Shown piece by piece: positions 1-11,646 of a stretch of DNA of 64,000 bases. Each line of letters opens with the position of its first letter. Within the stretch, counting starts at the first letter, position 1. The stretch spans positions 186,001-250,000 of the forward strand of contig ML133473.1 of NCBI GenBank assembly GCA_003864495.1, written 5' to 3'. A program made the translations under genes and the position numbers. The notes under the pieces are model-generated. The model ran no database searches and was not told where the DNA came from. It saw nothing but the letters and a program-made list of their open reading frames with translations. The stretch is from Nemopilema nomurai (Eukaryota > Cnidaria > Scyphozoa > Rhizostomeae > Rhizostomatidae).

Positions 1-195
1 GGACGTTTCGAAAAATGTCTCCTTAGTAAAAAAATTTCTTGTGGTGATTTCACAAAGCGGATCAAAGAGAAAATCGAGAACAATATAATGCCTGAGCCAA
101 TTGTTTGCCCGAAGAATTCTGGTTGCGTGGCATCAGAACAGGAAGCTTTGGGTCTATTTATTTTTCTTACTTTGCTATCTCCAAGTTCTGTTTAA
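1..195 (+). CDS. Possible partial coding segment at left edge, unassigned
   Basis: Frame 1 is open from the first base to a TAA ending at 195, giving 64 residues. The N-terminal part is Lys/Glu-rich with cysteines, and the C-terminal part is hydrophobic. I see no domain I recognise and no convincing acceptor before it, because the window begins here. It could be the last exon of a gene that starts outside the window, or a chance open frame. The composition of the first 40 residues looks more like coding sequence than the surrounding DNA, which is the only support. Confidence 0.15.
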   Translation, partial: GRFEKCLLSKKISCGDFTKRIKEKIENNIMPEPIVCPKNSGCVASEQEALGLFIFLTLLSPSSV

Positions 196-868
196 CGGCA
201 GACATGGCACTACCCGAAAGCTTACTCAAGAGGTCAGAATTCTCTAATTCAAGCCCTACCCTTGATTCAACTTTGCCAAGAGATGGGATACCAGAACAGG
301 ATGGACAACTTTAAAAAATTTCTACACTCTTCACTTCACTACACACAAGGTCAAGACATTTTGGGTGCAGATTTTAATATTACAGTTTGAGTAATTTTAG
401 GAAAACCAAATAGCTGTCTTCGTGCGATGGCTGTAAAAAATTATTGCTATAAATAGCTAAGTTCGCACAATGGCAGAAAGCAACGCTGCAAGCGCAAAAC
501 GAATCCAGCAGAAATGGATTTCCAACTCTCTCGTATAGACTCCGTGAGCTACTTAATCCTCGCCTGGTCAATGCAGTCTTGGCTAGGCCCATATCAAGCA
601 GGTTGTCGGGTTGTGCAAATCCCAAGGGAAGGCCTGGGCACCTCCAGTGCTCCCTGGAGAGTGGAGAGGAGGCGAGAACGGCTGCATAGTCAATGCGCGG
701 CTGGTGTCTTGTGTCCAAACTGCAATGGTTGCCATGGGTGTGCATAGTTAATTAGCGTGAATTCAGCCTAGTTTTGTGCAATGCGTTTAAATGCATGCGC
801 AGGTACTAACGATCTTTATTTCGAATGGAAGATCTCACGTGCCTAATGAACAGGTCAGATTCTGCTAA

Positions 869-1126
869 CTGATCTTACTTGACAAACGATTTTGTTCATC
901 CTGCCGCTTCGTTTACCAACACACCAGAGCTACATCCAACACCGATGGCCTAAGCTTCAACCGTCTTCAACTCCACTTGCCGAACTTGGATTTCTTTGCC
1001 TTCGACTTACTGCAGCTGCCAAACCGGAGCGTCGGTTACCTGGCCGAAGAACTTCCCGCCGAAAACTCCTACTTCCATTTTAGTTTAGTTAACCGACAGA
1101 AAAGTCCAAATGCCGACAAGACTTAG
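869..1126 (+). CDS. Possible unassigned exon or degenerate ORF
   Basis: An 85-residue open frame runs between a TAA at 866-868 and a TAG at 1124-1126, without a natural start codon. Its middle is Leu/Pro/Asn-rich with regularly spaced leucines and its C-terminus is polar. The stretch has higher GC than its surroundings. I do not recognise a family. It may be an exon of an unknown gene or an old mobile-element fragment. The overlapping 63-aa ATG frame at 892-1083 is probably a shadow of the same stretch. Confidence 0.15.
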   Translation: MILLDKRFCSSCRFVYQHTRATSNTDGLSFNRLQLHLPNLDFFAFDLLQLPNRSVGYLAEELPAENSYFHFSLVNRQKSPNADKT

Positions 1127-3846
1127 TGAAGGTAGGTTCATTGACAAGAGATTTAGTCCTCTATTCAGTCATCGACATAGCAGCCGTAAATTTTTATTCA
1201 GAAACCTTCCGGTTGGGCACATACCCGTTCGAGATCAAATTCCAAGTTATGCGAAGAATTCCAATCGTCTAAAGACGCGTGGCTAGGCCTACCTGATTGT
1301 AACTGTTGAAATGTTCTTGGCTTCTTCTTCTGTTGCCCAGCAGTATGAGTTTGAGAGCTAGGTAGAAAATTTTTCATGGTTATATTGCTGATGTTTTAAA
1401 TGTAGGCAAGCTGATTAACATAGCATGCTCTTGAAGAACGGGACTTCATTTATAAAAGGCTGGTAACACTAAACAAATTGTTTTCGTAAGTTTTAACCTG
1501 TACGAAATCAGGACATGTTTGTTTGAATGTTAGACATAAGACAATGGCAAAGATATCAAAGGGTCTTCCTATCCAATGTTTGAAGGTTAGAATTCGAAAT
1601 TTAGGCTCATATTGATTTTATGTTAAGTCATTTTTCGTAGAAATAAATTGTATATATTTTGTAGATATTACTTTATGCTTCTTAATAGATGAGTACACCT
1701 GTTAAGATGGATATAACAAAAGTTGGGAAATACCACATCGCATCTGATTTCTAATTATTCTGGCATAGTCAAGCGTTTAGAATATAGTTTGGTAACAGTG
1801 ATGTTTTGTTATGAGTTGGATTATGTCTATGAAATTGTTTCTTCAAAGCCACCTAGCTTTGCCTAAAAGAAATAGACGATCCAGCATTGCTGTAAATATT
1901 TTGCCAATCGCTACGAGCTGATACTAATAGTAAAAATGGCATGATACACTTCCAGTCATGCTCCACAATGGCAATGTAGTGGTGAACTGTACGGCTATGT
2001 AATCTTTTTGTTGTGACAAACAAAAGTAGTTTGGCATGCCTCAGAAAAAGGCAAGCACGCGAAGTTTGTTTAGCAAACTGTAATTTATCGTAGATAAATA
2101 AACAAGATAAGCACAAATTTGTTTATACTGGCAGCAGGTGTAAGATAAGCTTCCTTTATCTAGAGCATAAGAATTATTTTGTAGCAAATAAATGGAGCTG
2201 GGCTGCTTTCTTCTAAAAAATAAAGAACACCTGAAGATGATCACCGTGGAGTCTTGCAAAATGCACCACGTGATACTTAAGAGCATATTGCGTTCACGAA
2301 CGATTCGTAGGCACATGATACATACACACTTTTGTTGAAATCATAAGAATAAAATCTAGAAGCATTAACCAAGTTTTGAGACCAGGACTGTGCGCTTAAT
2401 ATGTGTGTTTGGGTGACATTTTATCTGATTAGAAAGCATTTCGTTCGTCTTTTTCCCTGAGTAGCCGTACCTATTATGTCTGAGAATCATTAGGCCTATA
2501 CGAACAGAGAGCAGCCAGAAAAACCTTACTGGGTAATTCTCGCATGAAGTTACGATGGAAGAATCAAATTGGTGTCGTGCTTCTGTTGGGAAATAGCGCT
2601 TTGTCCCTGAAGACCCGATCTGCGGCGATTTAGCGATGGAAGCGACTCCCACACAGGACACGACATGCGGGCCTCTCTTTTACATTCTTATAGCCGCATG
2701 ACAACAGTACTATATATTATGCACGCTCTTCATTCAATAAAGCAGCTGGGTTCAAAGTGTAGACATACGTATTGGCAAGGTTCCTTGAAGATTCGAATAG
2801 CACTCAAGATGGCCAGACAAAGCGAAACATTCAGTGAATTTTCGAAATGACTGCCGTACTTGTTATCAAGGAAACATAATTGGCTTTCTTCACGAAGAGC
2901 CCATGTGAACGTCCGCATTGTTCACAAGATATAAATTTGCGCGCAGGAAGAAAAAGAGAGATAAACACTATCAGATGTACTCTAGCTGCACTGACAAGAA
3001 GTCTACAAGGGATTCTCTGTGATGTATCTATCACACAAGATAATCCCCAATCACATCAAATCTTTCCTGTCAGTGCATATTTCAAATAGCGGAAGATGTC
3101 TTATCATTAGACCGCAGATATCTGGGAAAGACGAGCAACGAACTTATCTTCGAAGCATGTGACCTCTTAAACTTTGGGAAGACGTCGACGTAAAAGGGCA
3201 AAAGGGCAGGACAGGGGGTTACTACAAGGATAAAAACCTGGTTAGAAACAAGTGGACGGTCCCGGGATGGGAGTTATGTGCCTTGACTGAAAACAACAGA
3301 TAAAGCATTGCAGATACGTCAACCATTAACATCCACATACACAGAGCTATTGTTACATTGTCTAGTGTCTGGGAACGAAGATGGAGGCCATGCCACGTGA
3401 GTGAAGCTGTTGCTGTTGCTGCTGCGATTTCATGGGTGGGCTGTAGTGAGTTTAGCAGAAAATGTAACACGTGGCATTTATGCCCAGGTAGAGTGGTGAG
3501 AGTGGAGTTTCCGGAGTAAAAAGATCCTGCCAAATTGATTCTTAATCTACTATTTGAGCTATAAATATCAAGCTTCGCCAAAAATACTCCACAACTGGTC
3601 TCAGAAGATTTCGAAACATTATGTTTAGATGCGGAGAAGCCAAAATAGCTCTAGGAATCAAAGTATATATGATGTCCTGGATGTTGGTGAGAAGTTGGAC
3701 TTTGAGCTCACTATCATAACTCACGTAACACTGTCTGGTTTTACGCATACTGGAAACCGAACAGCATTAATCTCTACGCCTCAGAGATAAGGGAATTCCA
3801 TTGATTGTAGACTTTGAAAACCCTGTTTTCTTCTTTCCCCTCTTAG
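1127..3846. other. No recognisable gene
   Basis: AT-rich sequence with only short overlapping open frames on both strands, none with recognisable domains or paired splice sites. If the Ig exons at 3847-4492 belong to a larger plus-strand gene, this could be intron or upstream sequence. I could not find an upstream exon that ends in the required phase 1 with recognisable coding content. Confidence 0.3.
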
Positions 3847-4492
3847 TTCCCATCATTGAAGAACACCCAAAGTCTGGAATGGTGGAACTTGGAAAGGATC
3901 TAACACTTGCCTGTAAGGCAGTGGGCAAAAACCTTCGTTTTACTTGGTACAAAAATACAAAGTGTCTTATTGGGGAGGTAAGAAATTCTCCGTTACCCAT
4001 GCGATAAAAAAACCACTTACAAAAAGATACTTGAGTTGTTCTCCTTATAAAAAGATAGCTGTCCTAGACTAGACAAGATGCATCTCGGAGATTTCATCAC
4101 GTCAACCGTGTTTTATGCTTTTTGGTGATTCTTAACAGCAATTAGTTTTAGCCATACCAAATATGGCCTGTTGGCATGTCCACGTTGACGTAATGAATTC
4201 TTCTGATTGGTTAGAGGATGTATTTGGGAGACTTTTGAGAAACGTTTTCTTTTAGAATCAACCAAAGGGATCAAAAAGCTGAATGTCAAAGGAGTAGCTT
4301 ACCTTTTTACAAAAAATGTTTGTGCATGTGATAATATTAGACGAAGAGTAAGCCCTGGTTTATTTTTTGCAGAATTCAGACACGTTACATCTGCGAAAGG
4401 TCACGATGGATGCTGCTGGTCGGTATTCCTGTCTAGTTTCAAATAGCAAAGATTCTCTGTTGACCTGGGCTATAGTCGATGTTGTTTCCATT
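3847..4492 (+). CDS. Immunoglobulin-domain protein, two internal exons (possibly MALT1-like)
   Basis: Two plus-strand exons encode one Ig domain. Exon a, 3847-3977, follows a CCCTCTTAG acceptor, begins with two bases of a split codon and ends in phase 0 at GAG|GTAAGA. Exon b, 4373-4492, follows a TTTTTTGCAG acceptor and ends in phase 0 at ATT|GTAAGT. Joined, they give about 84 residues with the Ig hallmarks in order: LTLACKAVG (first Cys), FTWYKN (core Trp), LHLRKV, then DAAGRYSCLVSN (D-x-G-x-Y-x-C with the second Cys). The intron falls between the two sheets. The domain resembles Ig domains of paracaspase/MALT1 homologues and of I-set adhesion proteins. The MALT1 assignment is a guess, because no death or caspase-like domain was found nearby. 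The neighbouring exons are missing or unrecognised, so this is a gene fragment in this window or a relic. Confidence 0.6.
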
Positions 4493-5904
4493 GTAAGTAC
4501 CAAGAAGAAGCACTAATGGAAACAAGAAAATAGGCAGTTTTTCCAAAGACGATGTTTTAAAGCTAACCTTTTTAATGTTGGTCACTCAGAAGCCCTAGAC
4601 TGATCATTGAGCATCAAGCCCTTTTGCAAGTCTCAGCCAAATGTTTCCATATTTTCAGTGGAGGTATTGATTCTAACAAGACAGAAATTCACGGAATTTT
4701 GGTAAAGACAGTCAACTGGGGACTTCATCAGGTGTCATCAGTCACGTCAATCACCCCTCCTCCCCCCAATTCGCTTTGACATCTGCAAATTCAAAGGTAA
4801 AATGAGATCGACAAATTTTTTGGTTCGGAAATGAATGCTCTGAATGATAGATTATAAGGTATTTTTCTAGAGGATAATAATCTGTAATGGGTTTCCCTTG
4901 GACTTGCTAAAACTATTTCTCTCGGAATCCTCTTGATCTACATATTGCTTTGAAGTAAAAGTTTGAAAACTTTAGATTAATCAAATGCTATCGAAAGTAT
5001 ATCAAGCAGGGAACCTAGCTTCGTTATTTCAAAATATTCATTTTTGGCTTTCAAAATTCGCCGAGAATTTCTAATTGTTGAAGGGAAAAAGCTTCTTGTC
5101 AAGAATTGAACAGGGTGAGTGGCTTGGCTAATGGTATAATCGTTCAATTTAGCCTAAACCATTCTTTTAAAATAAACCCAAGCCAAATGGCCTGTGGGCG
5201 GAAAAAATAAAAGTCAAAAATAGGGAGGAAGAGAGAAAAATTGTTTTAGTAAAAAGAATCGTTCCAAAATTTCTTGGTTTCTTGATTGTGTGAAATCTCA
5301 AAAAGCCCAATCAGATATGAGATGTTTTCATATTTGAAACTTCATTTACGATTGAAACCAAGGGCAACACATTAAATTTGTTAACGGATTTTGCTAAATA
5401 AGGAAAAAGAGCTAACTTTTGTTAATGAATAATTCTTATCAAGATTATGCGGGTCATTATAGCAATTGTCAATTTTTTAAAGAGAAGATTTTCTTAAAAG
5501 TTTGTGTTTTTGCCTATTAATTCTTCACTACATATTTATCGATGGTCCACTATCTTGTCATTATTGCTCATTGGGTTCACCAAGAAAGGGGTTAACTGTC
5601 TCTAACTCCTAGGAGCTAGGATTTGGAAAATGATATCTTTCTTTTTCAAAGAAAATAATCTGATTAAATTTTTTATCTAATATGTGGCATATAGCTTTCA
5701 GACGACACTTACACTTGAAAACTGCAGTCATGAAAAAGCACAGTTCAGTTCAGTTTTACTTAAAAGATTCCATTAGATTGAACAATCATTCTTAAAATTT
5801 TCAAATATTGCAATGCAATAAGATGGAGAGATGGTTAAACTATTACAAGACTTGAAGGGATGCATATTAGATTAGAGCTAAACTAGAGCGTCAGTTATGT
5901 TCGT

Positions 5905-6132
5905 CTGGGGTGCGTTTTTCGAAGGGAGCTTCTACCGAAAAGTACGTTTTAAAGTATCAAAAGATACTTTTATTGAAAATTTAAAAGGGCGCTTTTGTCA
6001 AATGGTGTGTTTGTCAAACTTACCAAAGGATATTTTTATAAAAAGGTACAATTATTAGAATTTTCGAAGGGTACCTTCGTCAAATGGTATGTTGTAGAAG
6101 GGAACGTCCATCAGAGGGTACGTTTGTCAAAC
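5905..6132. repeat. Degenerate short tandem repeats
   Basis: Several imperfect copies of motifs of the form TTTTCGAAGGG and GTTTGTCAAACTT follow one another over about 230 bp, for example near 5916, 6006, 6062 and 6124. Unit length is irregular, about 20-30 bp, so this is an old decayed array rather than an active minisatellite. Confidence 0.35.
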
Positions 6133-7017
6133 TTCTGATTGAGGATTTGTACCATTACTTTTAAACGAGTGGACCTGAGGGGACCGGTTGAAATTGGCAA
6201 GCCTATTGGCACTGGCAACTTCTGCACAACTTCGAATAAGCTGCAAGAAGCCATTTCCAAAACGTAATGTTTGTCCGCATATAAAAGGCTGTCTTTGAAA
6301 AAATAACGAGAACAAGGTCACTCGACAATTGACGTCACCCAAGGTTCCCGGGGAAATGAGATACAGCATTTGAACAGCGAAATGAACCAAGCCGGTCGCA
6401 GACAGAAAACCTCAAATTCCGTCTTCTAACAACTGAAACACGTGAATCGAATACCCTCAGTCTTTGAAAACAATCGACCTGCGTCATTGATTACTTTCGA
6501 GTTCTCTCTTCACAAGCAAACAGCGGACTAAATGTCAATTTGGAAATAGGAAATTAATGACTTAGATCGAAAGTTTCAACTTCCTACTAAATTGAATTAC
6601 GAACTTGAAGTTGACAAAAGTATCGATGAAGAGGAGTGGTCAAAATATCTGCCTCCCACGAAGAATGCATGAGCTGGTGGAAGCAAAACAAGATTTCTGC
6701 ACTTCGCTGACACAACAGCTTGCGGTAGTGTCTAATTCGATATTGATAAACTAATTATAGTCGTACAAGGCCAAGCTTATTCGATTTACAGAGCTGGTTG
6801 AATCATCGTTAGACAAGACAGATTGGACAACAATCATGGCCATTATTTTCGACAGATAGAAATGACAACGTAAAGTAGAGACAAATAAGACAGTATGTGG
6901 AGGGCTGGACAACAACCACTTTGACTGTGACGGTGAGTACCTTAGCTGGCAAAACAGGGAAGCTGGAAAAGCCCCACAGTTTAGTTCCACCGATCACGAC
7001 TGAGAGTAAGACTAAAA

Positions 7018-7071
7018 GACGAATAGACGAACGAATGAATGAATGATTGAATGAATGAATTGAACAAATGA
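7018..7071. repeat. GAAT/AATG tetranucleotide tract
   Basis: Imperfect tandem GAAT/AATG units, interrupted by GATT and GAAC variants. Overlapping minus-strand open frames are low-complexity artefacts of this tract. Confidence 0.6.
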
Positions 7072-8451
7072 ATGAGTTCCAAAAAAATACAGTTCACAAG
7101 AAGGTAGGGGCCATGGCATCCCCCCCTCGTCGTCGGTTGCCATGCTAACAAAATAAACGTATGCATTTCGCAAGTCCGCATGAAGCAAAAATGATGTTGA
7201 CGAATAATCTCCAATGATTATCAGTCGGCGTAACAAGAATTATTAAGCTAATCATATCCTATCATCTATATCTTGAATTCATCGGTGCCTTATCGAATTT
7301 TAATGCAATAAGTTGAAATAGTGCAAAACTGACGTTGTTTTATTGTCAGCAGATCACGAACCAAGAAATTCTTTCTACATAATTTCCTTGATATTCCGAC
7401 GAAATTTCGCCGACTTGTTGCATAACGCAGTATGTTGGCGCGAATCAAATCAAAGGAGAGGAATATCGAAAGGGCGAGAAAGGATCCTGATGATAGAGTA
7501 ACATCGCAAATGTTGTTCTGGTTGTTCGAGTATACACAGCCAAGTCTTATAAACACCTCTACCTTGAATAAAGAGAGAACTATAGAGCACTGATCTTACT
7601 ATAGAACAAGCAATTTCCATTCTGTGAGCCTCAAAAAGATAGTGAAGGGACTTCTTGGTAGATCAGCACAGCAGAGTCCCATATATAGAAAGAAACACAT
7701 ATCTTAAAAGACACAGACCCTAATTTTTAAAGAATAGCCCCTTTGATAAGAAACTGGTGAAGGTCTGAAAAATGTCTTGTTTCTTACTCAAAAATGTTCA
7801 CAGATCTTAATCCTTCATAAAAAAGAATAAAACATTTATCATTCTAAACTGGTGAAATGAAATTTTGAATTCAAATTAAGCAAAAAGCACAATATTTTTA
7901 GCATTTCCAAACATGAAAAATATGAATCAAATAGTTTATGGTACTTGTATCATAATCAATGGGCTCATGTCTGAGTTGATGATCAATAGTGTAATGTGGT
8001 TTTTCTTATAAGAAACATTACCCTGATTATAAGTTTAACCTCACTTTATTAGAAACGTATCAGACTTGAAATAAAAAAGTTGTTTCTTAAATGCGGGACA
8101 CTAAAGTATGTCACATTCTGTTAAGATCTGGGCATATCTTTGGGCTGCCCTTGCGAGCCACTAAACCACCTTAGCCTTCCTTTCGTGAAACCAATGGCAA
8201 GGCTGGCCCTTCGATGATTCAACCATTTTTTAGCTTAAGATTTAAGAATAAACCCTTGCGTTTTGCTTACATGAGAGTTATGTTGCGATTAGTGAAAGTT
8301 TTCAAGGTTTGTTTGTATTTAGCTGCAACTCGGACACGAAATTTTCACCATTGACAGATGCACTGCTCTGTCATGCATGTTATTTACGTCAAATTTTGCT
8401 TCCTGCTTTTCAGATCTGATAGTAGCTTTCTGTTCTAGCAAAGGTCATTGT

Positions 8452-8559
8452 GGAACATTTCCGACGACTCTAGAAGATTACAGAGTATTCTAGAGGATTG
8501 TTCTAGAACAGACCATTAACATTCCAGGGCAATCTAGAACATTCCACAGACGAACCTTC
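8452..8559. promoter_or_regulatory. Cluster of heat-shock-element-like GAA/TTC palindromes
   Basis: Within about 110 bp there is a near-palindrome GGAACATTTCC (8452-8462), GTTCTAGAAC (8500-8509), GAACATTC (8537-8544) and GAACCTTC (8552-8559). The last three each contain a GAAnnTTC or TTCnnGAA pair, the minimal half of a heat-shock element. Further CTAGA motifs sit between them. No heat-shock gene is recognisable on either side, so the cluster may belong to an unannotated transcript, be part of a decayed repeat, or have no function. Confidence 0.25.
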
Positions 8560-10382
8560 TGTAAGGGTAATGTGTTAGGGGCAATGTCTATGGCTATGAA
8601 AGGCTCCACACAATCCAGCCAGACACTGTGTTAGCAGCCCTAGTCCTGTACTTTCTTACGTCTGTACTGGTATTCGTATGATTGATGTAAACATTGATGG
8701 CTCTTATTTAACTTAATATTGTGTCTCAGCCAAAGAAAAGGCATTTCCTTTAAAAGATGCTTGTTATGTTCTTAGTTCTCCTTAAATCTGGTCACAGCTG
8801 TTTTGTACGTAGTGGTAAAACACTGAAGCGACTTCAAGAACTTCATCATCATAAACTTAACAAAGTATCTTCTTTGCCATCTGAAGGCCCCTGTTTACGA
8901 ATGGTTCAATATCAAAGGCTGCAAAATGTTCCTTCCCTTGTTCAAGGCTTCATAATAATGCTCTGTCGCAACTGCTAACTCTATAAATTCTTGAACCTTC
9001 CAAGTGTGCCTCTGAAGCTCTAAAATGCAACTTTGAAGTTGTAATATAAAGCTTCAGAAAGTGTTTTAAGTCCCTTTATTTTTTTCCCGTTCATCTTTCT
9101 AGTAAACAGGTTCAAGCCAGCTTGACAGCAAGTTCTCAAGTTCAGCCGGGAAGTAAGAAAGCCCCTAGTTCAATGTTCGTAGGCTGGCATGCTGGGTCGT
9201 CTAATTTCACAAATGAAATACACCTGCAAAGTGGGTGAAATAAACGGTCTGCTTGAAACCAGAGATACACCAAATTGACGTCTGTAGCCTTCGAAACGTC
9301 ACTAGGAAAATCTACCTCACCATAATATCACGTTATTTTGATTTCAAATACCGATTTTCATTTTCATCGATTGTAATGGCCCAGGAAATTCTGTTTGACT
9401 GTTGAATTTTTCTAAAATTTGGTGACTCAACAAACGTGACACCATGACCCCGTTGACCTCTCAATGCCCCTGCACAAACTATGCGGTATATTATTGTCGA
9501 CATACCCACCCTTCCAAAACTGCTCAAGTTTGGGCTGTCTGCAAGCCGCTAGGTGAAATAGAAATTGCAAAAAAACTCAATTAAACGCCAATGGTGCTGC
9601 ATTGTAGCATAGGCTCCTTCTCTTTCACAGCCATGCTGACATCACTTGGAAAATAAGCAAAACCAAGGTTATAAACATTTTTCAGAAGAACCTAGGCTAA
9701 CGCGAAGTCTGTAGGTAATTATCACTGTCCATTGTCAATATAACTTACGGTCTCATTGGGCTTAAGGACAGTTAAGCGAAAAAGCCAATTACGACCCAGG
9801 CTGCGATCTATACCCAATCCATCTTAACTAACGACATCATTCGCCTCCATCCGGCATTTCAATAACTCAATTCATAAATTTCAGTTGATGTTTCTGACGT
9901 AAGAAGCTTATGCACGGAACTGCGGGCATTTCACCAAATTGAACAATCGGCAGATGGCGACGTTTTGTGAATACGTTTTAGCAAGAAAATGCGCAGTTGT
10001 TCTATCTTAAAGACAACCAGTAGAATGCTTCAACCGATTCTACAGAAAAAGAAGCAAATGGTAACTTAAAAGAAGAAATGAATTATACTATAGCATGGGA
10101 AATGAAATTTATTTGATGGCAAAGTAAAACGAAGAAACATTGTGGCTTTAGAGGATTCAAAAGAAAAAACTTATTTTCCACTATTTTAATCAAGTGTTTA
10201 TAATGGAACATTTATTTTGGATTGGGTGCAACTTGAAATTTCGAAGTAAAGTTTCCTTCTTTTCCAAAGCAAAGCACAAAAGTGTCATTTTTGGTGGCAT
10301 TTGGCGAATGATTTTGGGCAAGATATGGACACAACGACCAGGAAACTCTTGAGTCAGTGTCGGTTGAGGTCGCCAACTCAAT

Positions 10383-10463
10383 GGCCAACAAGAGGCCAAC
10401 AAGAGGCCAACAAGAGGCCAACAAGAGGCCAACAAGAGGCCAACAAGAGGCCAACAAGAGGCC
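10383..10463. repeat. 11-bp minisatellite, about 7 copies
   Basis: Perfect tandem copies of GGCCAACAAGA start at 10383, 10394, 10405 and so on to 10463. Open frames across it on both strands translate to simple repeats and are artefacts. Confidence 0.9.
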
Positions 10464-11646
10464 CGAGAGTTCCCAGTTCAGTTCGATAGTTATGGTTTGC
10501 AATCTATAAAATCAGCAAAAGCAAAGGAATATCAAAGTCATATCTTATAGTATAGAAAGTTTCGACTTGAACATGAGTCTGAATATAAGTAAACAACTTT
10601 CATCATATCCCCTTTCAAGAGGCCTGGAATGAGTTCAAATAACGCAAAGGAAAGCACAATGAAAGAGTATTTGACTGGCACTGGACACCGAGTTATAAAA
10701 AGGCGTAATAGGACATTGTTATTTTCATTTTCTATCCGCGTGATTATTTCTTGCTGATTCAACTTCAACTCTAATGCTAACTTGGAGAGGCTCCTGAAAG
10801 TTTCTGCCTGTATATGTAGATTAGCCACAGCGGATGCTGTGAGTGTTCTCTCTCTCTCGAGTGAAAATTCCCTGAACTTTGAAACACAGTGTAGCCAGGG
10901 GTTGAAGCCAGAAAAAGGGAAAGGTACAATGGGAGTAGCCTTTTACTGTAGATATGACTCTCAATGGAGTTATCAACGTTTTTCAAATAAACGAACAATG
11001 AGGAAACGTATCGTTGGATTTGAAAATAAACGGTACAATCCTTCGGCGATTAATTATCATTGAACTATTAGGGATAGCCTGAAGAAAGGCTCTGTTTTGG
11101 AAGGCCCCTTATCCAAAGCTTGACTCATGGGATTTGGGATGACGAGAGAGAGAGATGGGTCATGCGCAGAGAGATGCCCCGACGTGACTAGGACAACACT
11201 GACGACGCGCCAATTATGCGCACAATGCGTGGCTATTCCTACGAATGAAATACCTGAGCAGATTCTGAATATTAATACATTGGGACTCTTTGTTTGGGCT
11301 GTCGCGACTAGGGGGAGCTTTAAATTCATCGGATGACAAAACTAGCCCGTACACAAAGCTTGTTCAGTCGAAACTACTGCGATTCCACTGAGCGGTACTG
11401 GGCTTTTGAAACTGCGATTCGCAGAAATTGGTTGTCAGTGCGTATACACGCCAGAGTAGCTGGCTTGAGGATCTGACAGTAATTTGACCTTCCATCAATC
11501 AAAAGAGCGCGACAGACCCACGGAGACATAAACGGAATCTCCACCGCATTGGCAATCACACACTGACCGAAGCCGTCTGCAGAGCAACACTGTCACCAAG
11601 GGGCATAACTTACCCACCTTCTAACTCGTCCTTCGGGATTTTCAAG

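Larger units (their letters stand above)
4493..11646. other. Seven kilobases with no recognised gene
   Basis: Only short unsupported open frames are seen on either strand. The stretch holds degenerate tandem motifs around 5.9-6.13 kb, a tetranucleotide tract near 7.02 kb, a cluster of inverted GAA/TTC motifs near 8.5 kb and an 11-bp tandem repeat at 10.38 kb, each listed separately. The rest shows neither coding periodicity nor obvious terminal repeats to my eye. Confidence 0.35.
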
